Source: Fereydounia khargensis (taxonomy: Eukaryota; Basidiomycota; Ustilaginomycetes; Urocystidales; Fereydouniaceae). From it: a stretch of DNA of 64,000 bases. The translations under genes and the position numbers were made by a program. The notes beneath the pieces are model-generated. The model was not told the origin of the DNA. It did no database searches and was given only the letters and a program-made list of their open reading frames with translations. Location of the stretch: the NCBI GenBank assembly GCA_026413255.1, contig JAOCZO010000005.1, positions 471,792 through 535,791 on the forward strand. The letters run 5' to 3'. This document shows positions 20,101 through 31,359 of the stretch, piece after piece. Numbering within the stretch: position 1 is the stretch's first letter; every line of letters begins with the position of its first letter.

Positions 20101-21735
20101 GTTCTCGCGGGTGCGGTCGCCGTCTGCATTCGCATTCGGATACATGGTGGCACCCTGCCAATTTTGGTCCGTCTCGTCGGGCCTAGGCGAGCGTCCAAAA
20201 ATTCCCTTGAACCACTTGCCTGCAAGCCCGGAGCCACCTTGTGATGCCGGAGCACCGTCGGCAGTCTGACCACGCGAGGCCATGGTGTTGGAAAAGCCAA
20301 CCGATCCGGCAGGAGAGACAGAGCCAAAAGGTGAAGCGCCGTTCTCATACGAATAGTCGGTGTCCGCACCAGGATCGCGTGAGCGGGAGCGCGAGTTGCC
20401 ATACTGGCCAGGACTGCGACCGTAGGGGATATCGACGGGAGAGGGAAGACCCTGCAGTGGCGCAGGAACAGGAACTTGCTGGGTTTGCGCCTCAGCCTTG
20501 CTATCCTTGCGGTTGCGACCTGGTATACCAAACGAAAACTTGCGTCCTCGCGACTGATCCGCCGCTTCACGGTCGTCCGGAGCCTGGAGACCGGAACTCG
20601 AGGGGAAGCTCATGGAAGACGGAGGGCCGTGCAGATGAGCAGAGTGGCTTTGGGCTTGGACTGGAGAAACGGCAGAAGTGGTATGTCCAGCAGCAGGAGA
20701 ATGAGAGAGAGCAAGGGGGCTAGATTGACGAGGAGAGTGTGCCATGTCGAGGGGAGAAGTCGGCGGCTGGTCATGGGGAGATCTTGGGGCGCCGGGAAAG
20801 TCACGAGGCCCAGCGAGGCCATGAGGGCGGTTGGATTGAAACGAGGTGCGACGAGACATATCGGGCTGCTGGGGCTGTGCGCCGTGCGGTGCTTGCCACT
20901 GTTCGGCACCACCCTGTTGCTGTGCAAGACTCTTGGGGCCAGGGGTAATCATGGGCTTGATCACCTTTCCAGAGCGGGATGCGCTACTCTCTCGCGAGTG
21001 AGTGCTTCCGTGACCCTGACTGTGCTGAGAGGGCGATTTGCGAGGCGACCTTCCACGTTCCTTGATGCCACGTTGGAAACCGCCGGCAGTGATGCTGTTT
21101 CCTCCAGGGCTAGAGGGGCGCGAAATGGAAGAAGCAGGATGAGACGGCGAGTGGTATGGTTCTGGTCTGCCATCATTGGAGCTCTTTGCGGTACCATATC
21201 CGACTCCGCCACCAGGACCACCTGGCGGTACGCCGAGGGTGTGGTTGGCAAAACCGACGGGACGAGACTTGGATCGCCTGTACTGAAGGCCAGAGTGCGG
21301 GTCTTGCTGATCATCGTCCGAGTCCTCGAGGGTCATCCTGCGGGGGGACGGCTGACCGCCTTGCTGGTCGAAAGAGCGGCGATAAGCAGATGGAGTGACA
21401 TCGTCGACGGGAGAGGAGGGAACAGACACGCCGCCAGGCTGCCTGGTGACGTTTCTGACGACAAAGCCCTGAGGCTGCGGGCTTGAGCCCCTGCCAAACG
21501 AGTTGGCTGAGGTCTTGCGCGATCGGGAAGCTGAGCCAGCGTTCGAGTGAGGCGAGGCCTGTCCGTTGGCCACGTTGGGGCTCGATGAGCGCGAGCGGTT
21601 GAATGGCCAAAACTTCTTGGAAGCAGAGGCGGGCGATACCGAGCGCTGCTTGTCGACAGCGTTGCCAGCGAAGGGCTGGTAATCTACCTCATGCTGAGGC
21701 GGTGCAAACGAATAAGCTCCAGCGGGCGACGCCAT
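17122..21735 (-). CDS. large Ser/Pro-rich, mostly disordered protein with one helical segment (1537 aa)
   Basis: An uninterrupted 1537-codon frame. Most of it is low-complexity (Ser, Pro, Gln, Gly, Asn, Arg) with many SP and RS/RSP-type sites, as in phosphorylated cytoskeletal or polarity scaffolds. One ordered stretch, about residues 790-890, begins LPQALQEMMVRFYRFERYSV and continues with acidic and basic heptad-like sequence, probably a helical or coiled-coil domain. A basic FWPFNRSRSSSP element sits near residue 43, and the protein ends with SLKERVAFFNSV, a short ordered tail. There is no signal peptide or transmembrane segment. I do not recognise the family. A scaffold in cell polarity or the cell cortex would be a guess. 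Confidence 0.8.
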   Translation of the reverse strand: MASPAGAYSFAPPQHEVDYQPFAGNAVDKQRSVSPASASKKFWPFNRSRSSSPNVANGQASPHSNAGSASRSRKTSANSFGRGSSPQPQGFVVRNVTRQPGGVSVPSSPVDDVTPSAYRRSFDQQGGQPSPRRMTLEDSDDDQQDPHSGLQYRRSKSRPVGFANHTLGVPPGGPGGGVGYGTAKSSNDGRPEPYHSPSHPASSISRPSSPGGNSITAGGFQRGIKERGRSPRKSPSQHSQGHGSTHSRESSASRSGKVIKPMITPGPKSLAQQQGGAEQWQAPHGAQPQQPDMSRRTSFQSNRPHGLAGPRDFPGAPRSPHDQPPTSPLDMAHSPRQSSPLALSHSPAAGHTTSAVSPVQAQSHSAHLHGPPSSMSFPSSSGLQAPDDREAADQSRGRKFSFGIPGRNRKDSKAEAQTQQVPVPAPLQGLPSPVDIPYGRSPGQYGNSRSRSRDPGADTDYSYENGASPFGSVSPAGSVGFSNTMASRGQTADGAPASQGGSGLAGKWFKGIFGRSPRPDETDQNWQGATMYPNANADGDRTRENSPMPLSAASADPERQALAPRQPPNHGRRSMTLPKLPSEDDVEATLMKRESMRQARKIVDAERRQAMAPITPQKNGFDPDQDREFLPKQAVDDSGLDAALAFEKQRRKSPPGRKPVPKFAPSASEEDGLSKLEGRLTPAQRIIQETRSMHLAREKLEAQHGSPRTNPPTTPTAAGSNASKIQPQVQRGFTAPPAAGPSTTATPIQPPPQQQQSQQRNATSPNPSTPAQGRPAPNAGGALSPGSGPMPLDMSLPQALQEMMVRFYRFERYSVPLIRSLETRLLDIEKDAMMAHNPQSGANTIAESAAQQQEMDRWVGQMTRLMKHEVGQLKAATKEIRDGRELVAAVAKNLGSGASIPGSSSMSTMPSLSFVTTPQATPGPVDAKRQEPNLTPGSDSNPSSIKAEVGANAVSPVPPSIKAAGSDDKGNNAARQRNSTSDSSAARQTNISSSTFRSAVPRREPTNASTASHSLVLPAGSRPALDKDEGKFNSPTKSRFGVQGTSTGASSVSERERSTSPNGRPRYTSALGQPMQNGRISPGLVASPTNEQDDPLAASASPSRWAEDQRRYVREQLASPALSDRASIHSSTSTAARSRRDMSVEDRLRALVDGRSTRSRASSFAGSVTDEPSEETESRKVGDDYQMVNTEDVDGQLSPSSFNKSAGGTIKRSEHSPSETAAVLHGKQQSSASVGTVTTNAHTIRPDTKQEIALKPGQTPTLVNKRSGSEIQKRASTFLEAAAPERKPTRGANDVATSPVSAASLSVEERPTATRTGSNSSWRRSVSPVGLSTNLGPPSPTGRSGTSDILNVPSIPTTQSNTIRTSPGASNEIRARAMSYLTSAEAAGTSGDDKVDETASASKAEGGISTAQWMSPSSQLSSSPTKVAGSGPLSSGRISPSKLHANRFGANGSSGGSGPSSPTTQRTLGLPAARRGVNGSTGSPSSSNSKATSTVIGLEKKGIGYSTLTGGAKSNGPAMVGHGASLKERVAFFNSVK

Positions 21736-22931
21736 GGTGCCGCGCTCGGCCAGCGGTCAATGGACAGGGAAGCTCGACGCGCAATGTTAGAATGTGATCA
21801 CAGGGAAAAGAAAGCTTGATTCGGAGGTGATCCGATGCTTGGGTTGGAGAATAGCGGAGGTAGACTGGAAACTTTGTTGGGGTTGGGTGAGGGGATGGTG
21901 GACGAAAGGGAAGGATCGCAATGCGACGGCGACGGGACTCAGGTTGGGGGTTCTTTGTGTCGGCTCGGCCCCTATGATGATACCAGGCCTTTCACCAAGC
22001 AAGCAAGCAGCAAGTGGTTCCTGCACGAACCAAGAAGAGAGGCTGCAAGAATGCCTAATCGGGCAGGACCCGACAGTGCTGCGAAGCGGTCTGTGTGTGT
22101 TGCGCCCAGACTCGACCGGACGGACCCCTCTCGTGCTGTCTCGAGGCGGGGGCGCAACAAAAGAACAGAAAGCGGCCCAAAAAATAGCAGAGCTCCCAAC
22201 CGTCACTGAAACAGGGGCTTCGCTTCGCGTTGCCCACCCCTCTGGCGTGTCCGCCTTCACGTGATCGAGTCGAGTCAAGCGGCGCCCACAGTTGAAATGG
22301 ATGACAGAGCATTATGTGACTGGCGCTTTCTCCACACACACTCCCCTACCTGGCGGCTCTTGAAAGAAACGCGAACAGCTCTGGGCAACCAGACTGGCTG
22401 TCTGCCTTCACGGCCCAAGACGGGCTGGCGGGGCTGATTAGGGCTGCTCTGCGCTTGCATGTGTGGCTACTCTGTCGCTTGGGCCCATTCTTTCTTTTCC
22501 CTCCCTGTCGGGCTATCCGGCTCAAACGCACACAGAGCCAGAGGGAGAGAGAGAGACACGCGAGCCGCAAGAGTGACATTCTCCACCACTCAACCACACA
22601 CCGCACACATCTCTTGGCTTGCCTGCAACTATTGGTTATCACCAACCGCACATCCAACCATATCCCATCCCTTCACATCTCACATTACACATCACACTGA
22701 ATTTGCTGTGATTGATTCGTTTGGGGCTCCTTTCTCTCTCTCTTTGTTCAAGAACCCAACTGCTGTCGGGAAGCGTCCGTCAGGGTTTTAGCGAGACAAC
22801 GAGGCTCAGGTTCGATTCGCAGCTATCGACCCACACGCTGCTGCTGAGCCCTACTCTTTGCGTACAAACCATACACCCCCTCTGGCTGTGGACCAAACAA
22901 TTCAGGCCGAGTGCCTCCCTGTCTGCCTGCC
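21736..22931. other. divergent intergenic region between the 1537-aa gene and the Rab gene
   Basis: About 1.2 kb lie between two divergently transcribed genes, so this should hold both promoters. A CT/GA-rich patch sits near 22731-22745, and a pyrimidine-rich leader precedes the Rab start. No gene is recognised. Confidence 0.45.
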
Positions 22932-24064
<1,133 letters not shown>

Positions 24065-24269
24065 GCGTCTTTCCAACTCGCTTCCTTTTTCTCCTTCTCC
24101 CATTCACACTGCTTCGCTCTGCATTTCTTTTCTGTCGTTGGCCTCATTTGTAATTGTATATCCTCTTTAATACCGCCATGGCCATTTCAGGTACAGTGCA
24201 GTCCGTCCCTTCTAACATGGAACGTGGTAGGCCAGTCTGCGCCGCTGCTGTCCTCGAAGCAAGGGTCAT

Positions 24270-24443
24270 CTATTTGCGTTGAGCCCAGTAGTTGACGCCA
24301 AAGATGATACCGCCGATAAAGCCAAGGAGGCCTTCAAGGCCCAAGCCGAGTGCAAAGAAAGCTTGTGCCCTGCCCCGGTCGTCTACCTTCTGCTGGATGT
24401 CGCTTTCCGGGTCATTGGGAAGACTACGATATTTGCTGTCCAT
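24270..24443 (-). CDS. small single-span membrane protein (57 aa)
   Basis: A short complete frame: start codon 24441-24443 and stop 24270-24272. The first 28 residues are polar and charged (MDSKYRSLPNDPESDIQQKV, then DDRGRAQA). They are followed by one hydrophobic span of about 22 residues rich in Gly/Leu/Ile/Phe (FFALGLGLEGLLGFIGGIIF) and a short basic end NYWAQRK. This layout fits a tail-anchored or small organelle membrane protein such as a subunit or assembly factor. It lies convergent with the Rab gene, with 205 bp between the stops. I do not recognise the family. Coding reality rests on its composition and on the clean start-to-stop frame; no intron is needed. Confidence 0.55.
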   Translation of the reverse strand: MDSKYRSLPNDPESDIQQKVDDRGRAQAFFALGLGLEGLLGFIGGIIFGVNYWAQRK

Positions 24444-25796
24444 AGTTGCCGCTTTCTTCGGGTTGGAGTATACTAAGAGATTGGGGGCAGGAGGAAGAGT
24501 GTGTGTGCGACCTCTTGTTCAAAACAAGCACTATATGTACTGTACCTTGAGCAAGCCAGGGGCCGAGCTCGTTACATCAGACCTAGTCCACTGGGTTAAA
24601 GTGTTTGCACATAGCCGAGTATAACCTCGATCTGCTCCACCAAAGCAGGACAAGTGCCGCCGGCTCGCATTGTGCCGAACTGGGAGCACAACGCGACCTG
24701 ATATAACTGCTACCCTACTGCTGCATTCTGCCTGCCGAGCCTAGGTCCGCTTGACTCGTTCTCCCGATTTTGGAAGCAGCATCGGCCCTATAATTCAGGC
24801 ATACCAAGCAAGATACCAAAGCTGTCTTCACGTGCATTTGGTAAAGGGGAGATCTTTGAAGCTACCTTGTAAGACCTGGACGGGCTTCTATTGTTGCTCA
24901 CGAGGTGAAGAACGACGCCTGTTGATTTCTTTACCATTTACTGTACTGCACTGAAAAGCCTCGCAGCAGCAGTGTTGCACTGGCGGTGGCAAGGCAGAGA
25001 CCGGCAATTCTTGCCGCTGCTTTATGCTTGTACCAGTGAATGCTGCCACTCTCCCCGCGCGGTGACATTTCTCACTTACTGTTTTGTACATGACCTCCGG
25101 TTGTGGTTGTGACACCGTGGACATGAAAAGAGCAAGCGATCACCGTGTTGATAGCCTGATCAATCCGCGTTGAGCTGACCAGTTAGCATGACTTCGTCGG
25201 GGCTTTTGCACTGCACTGCCACAACACGTTCTTGGCCTCATTTCATTATCCAGTTGCCATTATCCCATGTCTTGGTGTGAAAGACATCATGGCGGTTGCA
25301 GTACACAATACAGTATATGGCAACATTCTCAGCCTCATTCAGTCCGTACTGTCCTAACAACGGGTTCGCTTGCTCTGAGGCGGGGCTAATCTTCTCTTTG
25401 GCCCCGTTACCGCACGTCTCTCGGCGCGGAGCTGCAGAAAATAGTGGAGTAGGACCGTATACAAGCGCCGCTCCTCAGGACTGAATGTCGCTTGTAACGT
25501 CGGGGCATGCCCTCAAGCGGGGCTGATCACCGAAGAAATGCAACACTGTTCATTGGGCGCTCCGTTCCGGCGCTGACACGTCTCTTCAACTTTGGGGTTG
25601 CTCTCAGGCGGGGCCGGCGGCGCTCTGCTCTTTCTCGACTGCGAAGTGAAACACTTTCTAGAACGGATATATACCTTGCACAAGTTTTCCAAAGGGCCCC
25701 TCTCTGCAATCACTCAGCTTGTCTCCTGTCAAGACTTTTGCGTCCCTTCTGCCACAATCTTATATCGCCAAACACCAATACTCTCAATCAGCAAGA
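24444..25796. other. intergenic with repeated CGGGGCT motifs upstream of the 252-aa gene
   Basis: There is no supported gene in about 1.35 kb. The motif CGGGGCT occurs at 25198-25204, 25381-25387 and 25518-25524, with close variants at 25501-25507 and 25609-25615, all within 600 bp of the next start. The copies preceded by G fit the SYGGGG core of CreA/Mig1-type repressor sites. Confidence 0.4.
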
Positions 25797-26710
25797 ATGT
25801 GGACTTCCTTCAGGTCTCACGTGATCTTTTGCCTCGTCAGTGTGGCTCTTAGTCAGGGCGATGCAGCTTTGGCTCAAAAATGGATCAAACGAGACCCAGG
25901 TCCTGCCAAAATCATGACCTCTCCTACCGGGGTAGCCATGTGCACCTTGTCGCTGGAAAAAGGTCTCACATTTGAGGCCCTTTCCTTCACAATGGACCCC
26001 GCGGAGTCTAATCAACCAGCAGACAAATATTATCAGATTGTCGGCTTTGCCAGTGAGTTTCGGACGACAATCTACGTTTTCTCCAAAATGAGGCTCTGAA
26101 GCTGACTTGGGCTTCATCATGATCATTCGAATCATAGCGTCCGTGGATCCCTCTGGCAATCCTCTCACTCCTGGGATGAAAGTGGTTGTGGAGAGAAACG
26201 TGAAAGATTGGGGCTCGTACTACCTGGATGGATGGCTCACAGATGGAAGTCAACTTCTTGGTTCTCGAGCACGTCGACAAGCTAAAGAATCTGCGAAAAT
26301 GTTCAAGCTCACTTCAACACACGCTCTCCTTGAGGTTTTTGATCTGACCACCAAGGAACACAGAGTAAGTTACACGAAGAGCCGGAGAAACCCAGCCTCA
26401 GGGAAAGAACAGGGACACTGACGATGCCTCGCAGGACACCATTGAGGTGGTGCAATCGAACCCTCAATTTCCAGAGACTTTCTCAAGCCTCTTTCTTACG
26501 GGCTTCGGAATGGATAACCTGCGTTCTCCTAAATCGGTCTTTGTACACGGATTCACATTTACCCTTAGTGCTGCCTCGAAGAGCCCTCTTGAGCTTATGT
26601 GCCGATCTGGATCAGGGCCTCAGTATTCGATCAAGCTCACCCCAGACAAGGACGGAAAGGTTTGGACTGGCCCCGTTGATGGAGTTGAAATCAAGCAGAA
26701 GCCTGCATGA
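25797..26710 (+). CDS. secreted protein of unknown function, effector candidate (252 aa, three exons)
   Basis: Exons are 25797-26052, 26138-26364 and 26435-26710, with GTGAGT and GTAAGT donors and AG acceptors in frame. A signal peptide (MWTSFRSHVIFCLVSVALSQ) is followed by a likely short propeptide ending in KR (WIKRD), a kexin site. The mature protein of about 220 residues has two cysteines, no enzyme motif, and sheet-like segments (VDPSGNPLTPGMKVVVERNV, LTGFGMDNLRSPKSVFVHGF). I do not recognise the family. A broken relative of exon 1 lies at 38549-38842, so the gene has been duplicated in this region. Secretion, small size, lineage-type novelty and duplication make it a candidate effector. 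It is convergent with the purine permease, with 171 bp between the stops. Confidence 0.75.
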
Positions 26711-26881
26711 GTGCCTCGCCATCACACCCATGTACAAAAGCTACAATGGCAAGTCCTCAACTGACCCACGAAGCAGCTGCAAGTCTCTTGTTCCTCAATC
26801 ACGTACTGTATCAATTCACCGCGGCCATAATTCTATTCTACAATGTAATCCAAGTTCTGAGACCCGTCCTTTCATCTGTGA

Positions 26882-28720
26882 TTAACGGCGACCGAGGACG
26901 GGACCAGGCTCGTTCCAGGTCTCGGTGGTCGGGCGAGAGGACAGTTGGGGAATGATCTCTTGCTGAACGTCAGGGGAGCCTTTTTCGATATCGCTGTTGT
27001 CTGAGCTGGTTCTGCTGCTGCCTTGCACAAACGCTGTGCGCTCGTCTACCTCGTTCTCGTCCTCGTTCTGGTGTGGAATTGTGGCGTTGAGGAAGATTGC
27101 AATGAGTGAAGCGATGAGGTAGGGCTCCTCTACGATGAGAACAATGGCTTGGATGAGACCTTTGGGGCCTTTGTTATCGCCTGAGTAGGTGAAGAAGTAG
27201 TTAAACCATGTCGGTACACAGAGCGAAGCAAGGCCGAGCGAGAAGCCACAAGTAGCAATGAAGCGGGTTCGGCGGTCCCAATTTGCATACGCCATGACGC
27301 GGATGCCAGAGATGGCAACGGAGGCAAAGAGGAACGTGGTAAATCCGCCAAGCGTGCTGGCAGGCATCGCAACAAAAAGCGCAACAAACTTGCCAATCAC
27401 GCCCATAAGAAAGAGGAAGGCGGCGCAGATAAAACCAGCTTGTCGGGAGGCGTTACGAGTGAGTGCAATGACGCCCGAGTTCTGGCTGAACGTTGTGAGG
27501 GGTGGCACCATCGCAAGACCGGCGAGAGAGGCGGAGATACCGTCTGCAAGCATGCCGCCTTGAACGCGAGCTTCAAAGTCTGATCCTTCGATCGGGATTC
27601 GAGATACGTCGCACGACGCTGTCACGTTGCCGATAGTCTCTGCGACAATTACGACCCAAGCTGCAATCATCGGAAGCACCAGCTCGCCACGAAGACTGAG
27701 CGGGAACGTTTTGGTCCATAGGAAGGCACCAGCAGGGGCTGAAGAGATCTTGCTACCATCAAAGTATCCGGTGGCTGCGGCGACAATCATGCCGACAACA
27801 AGGCCAATAAACACAGAGGCACTCTTGATGAACGGACTGCCTACCAGCTCACACAGGATAATGGTGGCAAAGCAAGTGAAGCCAAGTCCAATGAGCGGTG
27901 CCGAGCCCCAAGGCTGCGGGTGAGGTGCAGTGTTGGAGGGGCACATGACTGTGTGATCCGTCATGCACTTGCTCGATCCACCGGCCCAGTTGGTTACACC
28001 GGACTTGACAAGAGTTGCTCCGATGAGGGCAAGCATCATACCAACGATGACAGGTGGGAAGAGACGCCGGATGACCTTGGGCGGGATGAAGGCCATGGCA
28101 ATCGCAATCAGTCCAGTCAGACAGGCAGTACCAAGGATAGCACCAAATGCCTCAGGGCAAGGCAGCTTGGTTCCGTCCTCGGCAAGCTGGCATGTGCCAT
28201 CCCTGTATGCCTGGCCAAGGAACGAGAGACCGACGTTGACAAAAGCGAAAGAGGTTCCCGTGACTGAAATGATACCGGTGCCAATGTAGTACTTGGTCTT
28301 GAAGATCTTGCTGCGAGAGACTTGGAGGGCGGTACCAAACGCGCACCAGATGAGAGAGGCGGATACGAGGTATTGTGTTGACTCGGTGCCCAAGTTGGCA
28401 CCAGTGACACCACCAAGCAGGAGAGGCGGGGTGACGACACCGCCAACCATGGCAAGGGCGTGCTGCAGTCCTAGGATGACAGCTAGCACAATGGGTAGCT
28501 TGGCGTCCACACCGTAGAATGGCAAGTCACGGTTCTTGGTCAGCCCTGGAATGGAGGGCACAAACAGAGCGCGGTAGTCGACGTCACCGAGCCATGCATC
28601 ACGCGTGCGCAGAGCTGATACGCCTCGCTTGATGCGCGAGACGAGCGAGCGCTGGGGAGCGTCCGGGACGGGAGCGAGCTGGTCTGACATCTCGACGGTT
28701 GCCTTGGTGGCAGAGGACAT
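26882..28720 (-). CDS. purine/xanthine permease, NAT/NCS2 family (612 aa)
   Basis: A nucleobase-ascorbate transporter of the UapA/UapC type. I start at MSSATKATVEMSDQ (codon at 28718-28720); the frame extends 22 codons further. Length and hydrophobic profile fit 12-14 membrane spans. The signature is present as QNSGVIALTR at about residue 408, matching [QEP]-N-x-G-x(4)-T-[RKG]. An early QHALAMVGGVVTPP segment matches the family's first membrane span. The C-terminus is acidic and cytosolic. The protein should import xanthine, uric acid or related purines with protons. It sits close to a secreted deaminase (29815-30708), which fits purine scavenging. Confidence 0.92.
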   Translation of the reverse strand: MSSATKATVEMSDQLAPVPDAPQRSLVSRIKRGVSALRTRDAWLGDVDYRALFVPSIPGLTKNRDLPFYGVDAKLPIVLAVILGLQHALAMVGGVVTPPLLLGGVTGANLGTESTQYLVSASLIWCAFGTALQVSRSKIFKTKYYIGTGIISVTGTSFAFVNVGLSFLGQAYRDGTCQLAEDGTKLPCPEAFGAILGTACLTGLIAIAMAFIPPKVIRRLFPPVIVGMMLALIGATLVKSGVTNWAGGSSKCMTDHTVMCPSNTAPHPQPWGSAPLIGLGFTCFATIILCELVGSPFIKSASVFIGLVVGMIVAAATGYFDGSKISSAPAGAFLWTKTFPLSLRGELVLPMIAAWVVIVAETIGNVTASCDVSRIPIEGSDFEARVQGGMLADGISASLAGLAMVPPLTTFSQNSGVIALTRNASRQAGFICAAFLFLMGVIGKFVALFVAMPASTLGGFTTFLFASVAISGIRVMAYANWDRRTRFIATCGFSLGLASLCVPTWFNYFFTYSGDNKGPKGLIQAIVLIVEEPYLIASLIAIFLNATIPHQNEDENEVDERTAFVQGSSRTSSDNSDIEKGSPDVQQEIIPQLSSRPTTETWNEPGPVLGRR

Positions 28721-29814
28721 GGCAAGGAACTTTGGTGTGTTGAATGATGCTGAGCTCGTTAGAAGAGTACTGAAAAGCGTTGTCATATATAGAAATCAAA
28801 AAGCACTCTGAGAAGGGATCTGACCGATTGCGGGGTGAGTGTAGCATGGTCATGCTATAGTGCAGTGCGGTACAAGTTGTCGCGTCGAGATGGATGAGAC
28901 ACTTGTCAAGAGCAGAAAGACGTGAGCCAGGAACATGGCATTGACAGACACGGGCGAGATAAGGGATTCCAAACAGCGACCGGGGATGACCGACGGAACG
29001 AGAGATAGGGTGCACAGGCTGGTAATGTGTGTCAGTCGATTACGGCGGTTGCGGGCGGGAGAGAAGCAGCCGTAGGGACGACAAAGACGAGAAGAACAGC
29101 GGGACTCTGAGGCTTGTCGAACGTGAGAAGCGAGCCCCCACACCCACATGGCCGTACGGTACAAGATACCGTAGCAACGCGGGTGAGATTGCGCATATGC
29201 ACATGGCCTGTCTTGATGGATGCAGCTCAACGCACTCCTCGCGATAACAAAAAGGACATGCTGATAAGCAGTTCAACTCGGCCGAGGCCGACAAGGTCAG
29301 GGTTCTGGACTTGGTCTTCCCCATATTGTGACCAATACTTGCGACTTGATTATGTCGTGCGCTGCCATTCAATTGCAGTCGATGGCCACCATACAAGGCT
29401 TGGCCTCCGTGGCTTCAATGCTCTTTCCTGGTGGTTGAGGATCAAGCCGGGCGGGTGCCAGCTTTTGGCTCCGCGCGCGTCGAAGGGTTCAATCAAAGTG
29501 GGCTAGCGCTGATCCGTTTGTACAGGCCACGTGCATTGACTAACCAGCCATCCACGCAGCCCGACCAACCTCAACTGAGCAATTGAATCCATGTGCGAAC
29601 AGCGCTTCCTGCAAGTTACTGGAGCTTGACAGAGGGGGACTGCATGCTAACCTTCGAGTCTGCCAGACAGCAAGCGCTCCACAGACGACAAACAGTGACT
29701 GTTGAATGTGATACGGCTCTGCACTCCTGCACTTCATCTCTTTGGGGAGTAAAAGACTATTTTTCGACAGCTGTGCTCTACTGTCGAGTGACACTGCACT
29801 ATCTCGGTGATGCT
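28721..29814. other. intergenic, no supported gene
   Basis: This is the promoter side of the purine permease and the 3' side of the deaminase gene. Frames on both strands lack motifs. Nothing else is recognised. Confidence 0.4.
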
Positions 29815-30708
29815 CTACAGTTCCTGGTGCTTGCTATTACCCACTCCCGGGGTCTTTGCCTTCTCCGGCACTCCCACAATGCTGCGCCAGTTGGGCAAGG
29901 GCTCACACACGCTCACACGCGAGTCGGGCTTCTTGATGCGCTCGCATCCCATGGCTGGACAAGGAACAACTGTCAGTACCGACTCTCACTTTTCCCGACT
30001 TGGGTCGACAGCAGACTCACGGCAGGGTGCAGACTCGTTGAACTGATGCCCAAACAGAATATCGCTCTCGTTGGTAAGCACGTTGCCCAGCATGAGCGTC
30101 TGGTGTCCGAGCGAGTATGACTTTTCCAGAACGTGACTCGAGGGAATGTAGATCTGGTTCCTTCCCACTGATGATAGCAAGTCAGTATCGAGTGTCTCTA
30201 CAGATGCAGAACTGCTATACTCACTCTCAGCAATCTTGCGGATACTTGTTGCATACACAACCTCCTTGAAGCCCGCCCATCTGATAGCGCTCATGCACAT
30301 GGGGCACGGCTCACCATTCGTATAGAGGGAGAACTCCTTCCATGCCTGCAGTATCTGCTGGGGAGTGAGGCCCCGCTCTCGCAGGACCTGAGTGCAGTGT
30401 TGGATCGCAGTGATCTCGCCATGCTGCGTCGGATCGCCGGTGACACCCACGCGGTTGGCGATAGCGCAGATGAGCTCGTTTGATGTTGTGTTCACAATTG
30501 CGCTGCCAAACGGTGCCTGTGGACATGGGTGCGAGATTGGCGGATAGTAGATTGCCTCGTTTGCAACACGCATCCAGTGGTCCCTGTCATACGAGGGGAC
30601 TCCATTGATTGAGAGTCCAGACTGGTGCTCCGGGTGCAGACCGTGGCCTAGCGTCAAGCTGGCAAGTGTGAGTACGGTGGATACGAGCTTGAGCTGGAAG
30701 GAGAACAT
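29815..30708 (-). CDS. secreted CMP/dCMP-type deaminase, nucleobase deaminase-like (256 aa, three exons)
   Basis: Exons are 30708-30225, 30167-30021 and 29954-29815. Intron 1 (57 nt, in frame and stop-free) has a GTGAGT donor, an ATACTGAC branch site and a CAG acceptor. Intron 2 (66 nt) has GTGAGT, GTACTGAC and CAG. The protein begins with a signal peptide (MFSFQLKLVSTVLTLASLTL). The zinc site of the deaminase fold is complete: HGEITAI near residue 95 and EPCPMCMSAI near 130. The sequence around it (LYTNGEPCPMC, RWAGFKEVVYAT) recalls guanine deaminases of the GuaD type and related tRNA or cytosine deaminases. A deaminase carrying a secretion signal is unusual. The C-terminal 45 residues from exon 3 are poorly structured. 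Confidence 0.85.
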
Positions 30709-31359
30709 TTTGGTGGTTGAGGAAAGGAAGGAAGCAAGTCTGAAATCAAGCTGAGAAAAGCTGTACTATAGCTCCAAACCAGCTCAATCACACGACATGC
30801 TACGTGATGTTTATGGCCCATACCATGGCTTCCACCGGACTTTGCCGGCACGGGCGAGATTGCGCCATCTTATCTCGTTTGCTTCGGTGTTCCCCGCATC
30901 TGTCACGGCTCACTTTCCGAGCCGCTTGCTCTAACCAGCGGTACGGCAGAGTCCACTTTCTTTCAAGGTACGGCCATGTCCGTATAGCAAAGAGAATGGA
31001 GAAGTCCGGGGCAAGGATGGGGATGGGAAGGAGACTCGGCCGGGCCGAGTGTTTTTAACGCTTAGCTGTAGCTGATTGTGTGTGTGGGTGTTGATTTGTT
31101 TCCTTATCGCTCCACGCCACGAGGACGTGACTGGCGCTGACATATGCAACACCCTCTTATCGCGACCCTGCTGGCAGACAAACAGACAGAGAGAGACCCG
31201 CCCACGTCAATCAAGGCGCGTCAAGACCGCACTAGCACGACCATCAAGCTATCCCCTCTTGGTTGCAACAAGACCATATAACCCGGCGATGTGCGCTTTG
31301 GGACACCGTAGCCCTTTTCCCCCCTAAACAAAACACTCTTGGACATCAAATAAGGCACC
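30709..31359. promoter_or_regulatory. shared divergent promoter region of deaminase and 2-oxoglutarate oxygenase
   Basis: 650 bp separate two divergent start codons, so both genes probably share this control region. A near-palindromic cggccgggccg element at about 31039-31049 stands out, and a CCCCTAAAC-type stretch precedes the plus-strand start. Sharing of regulators is inferred from layout only. Confidence 0.45.
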
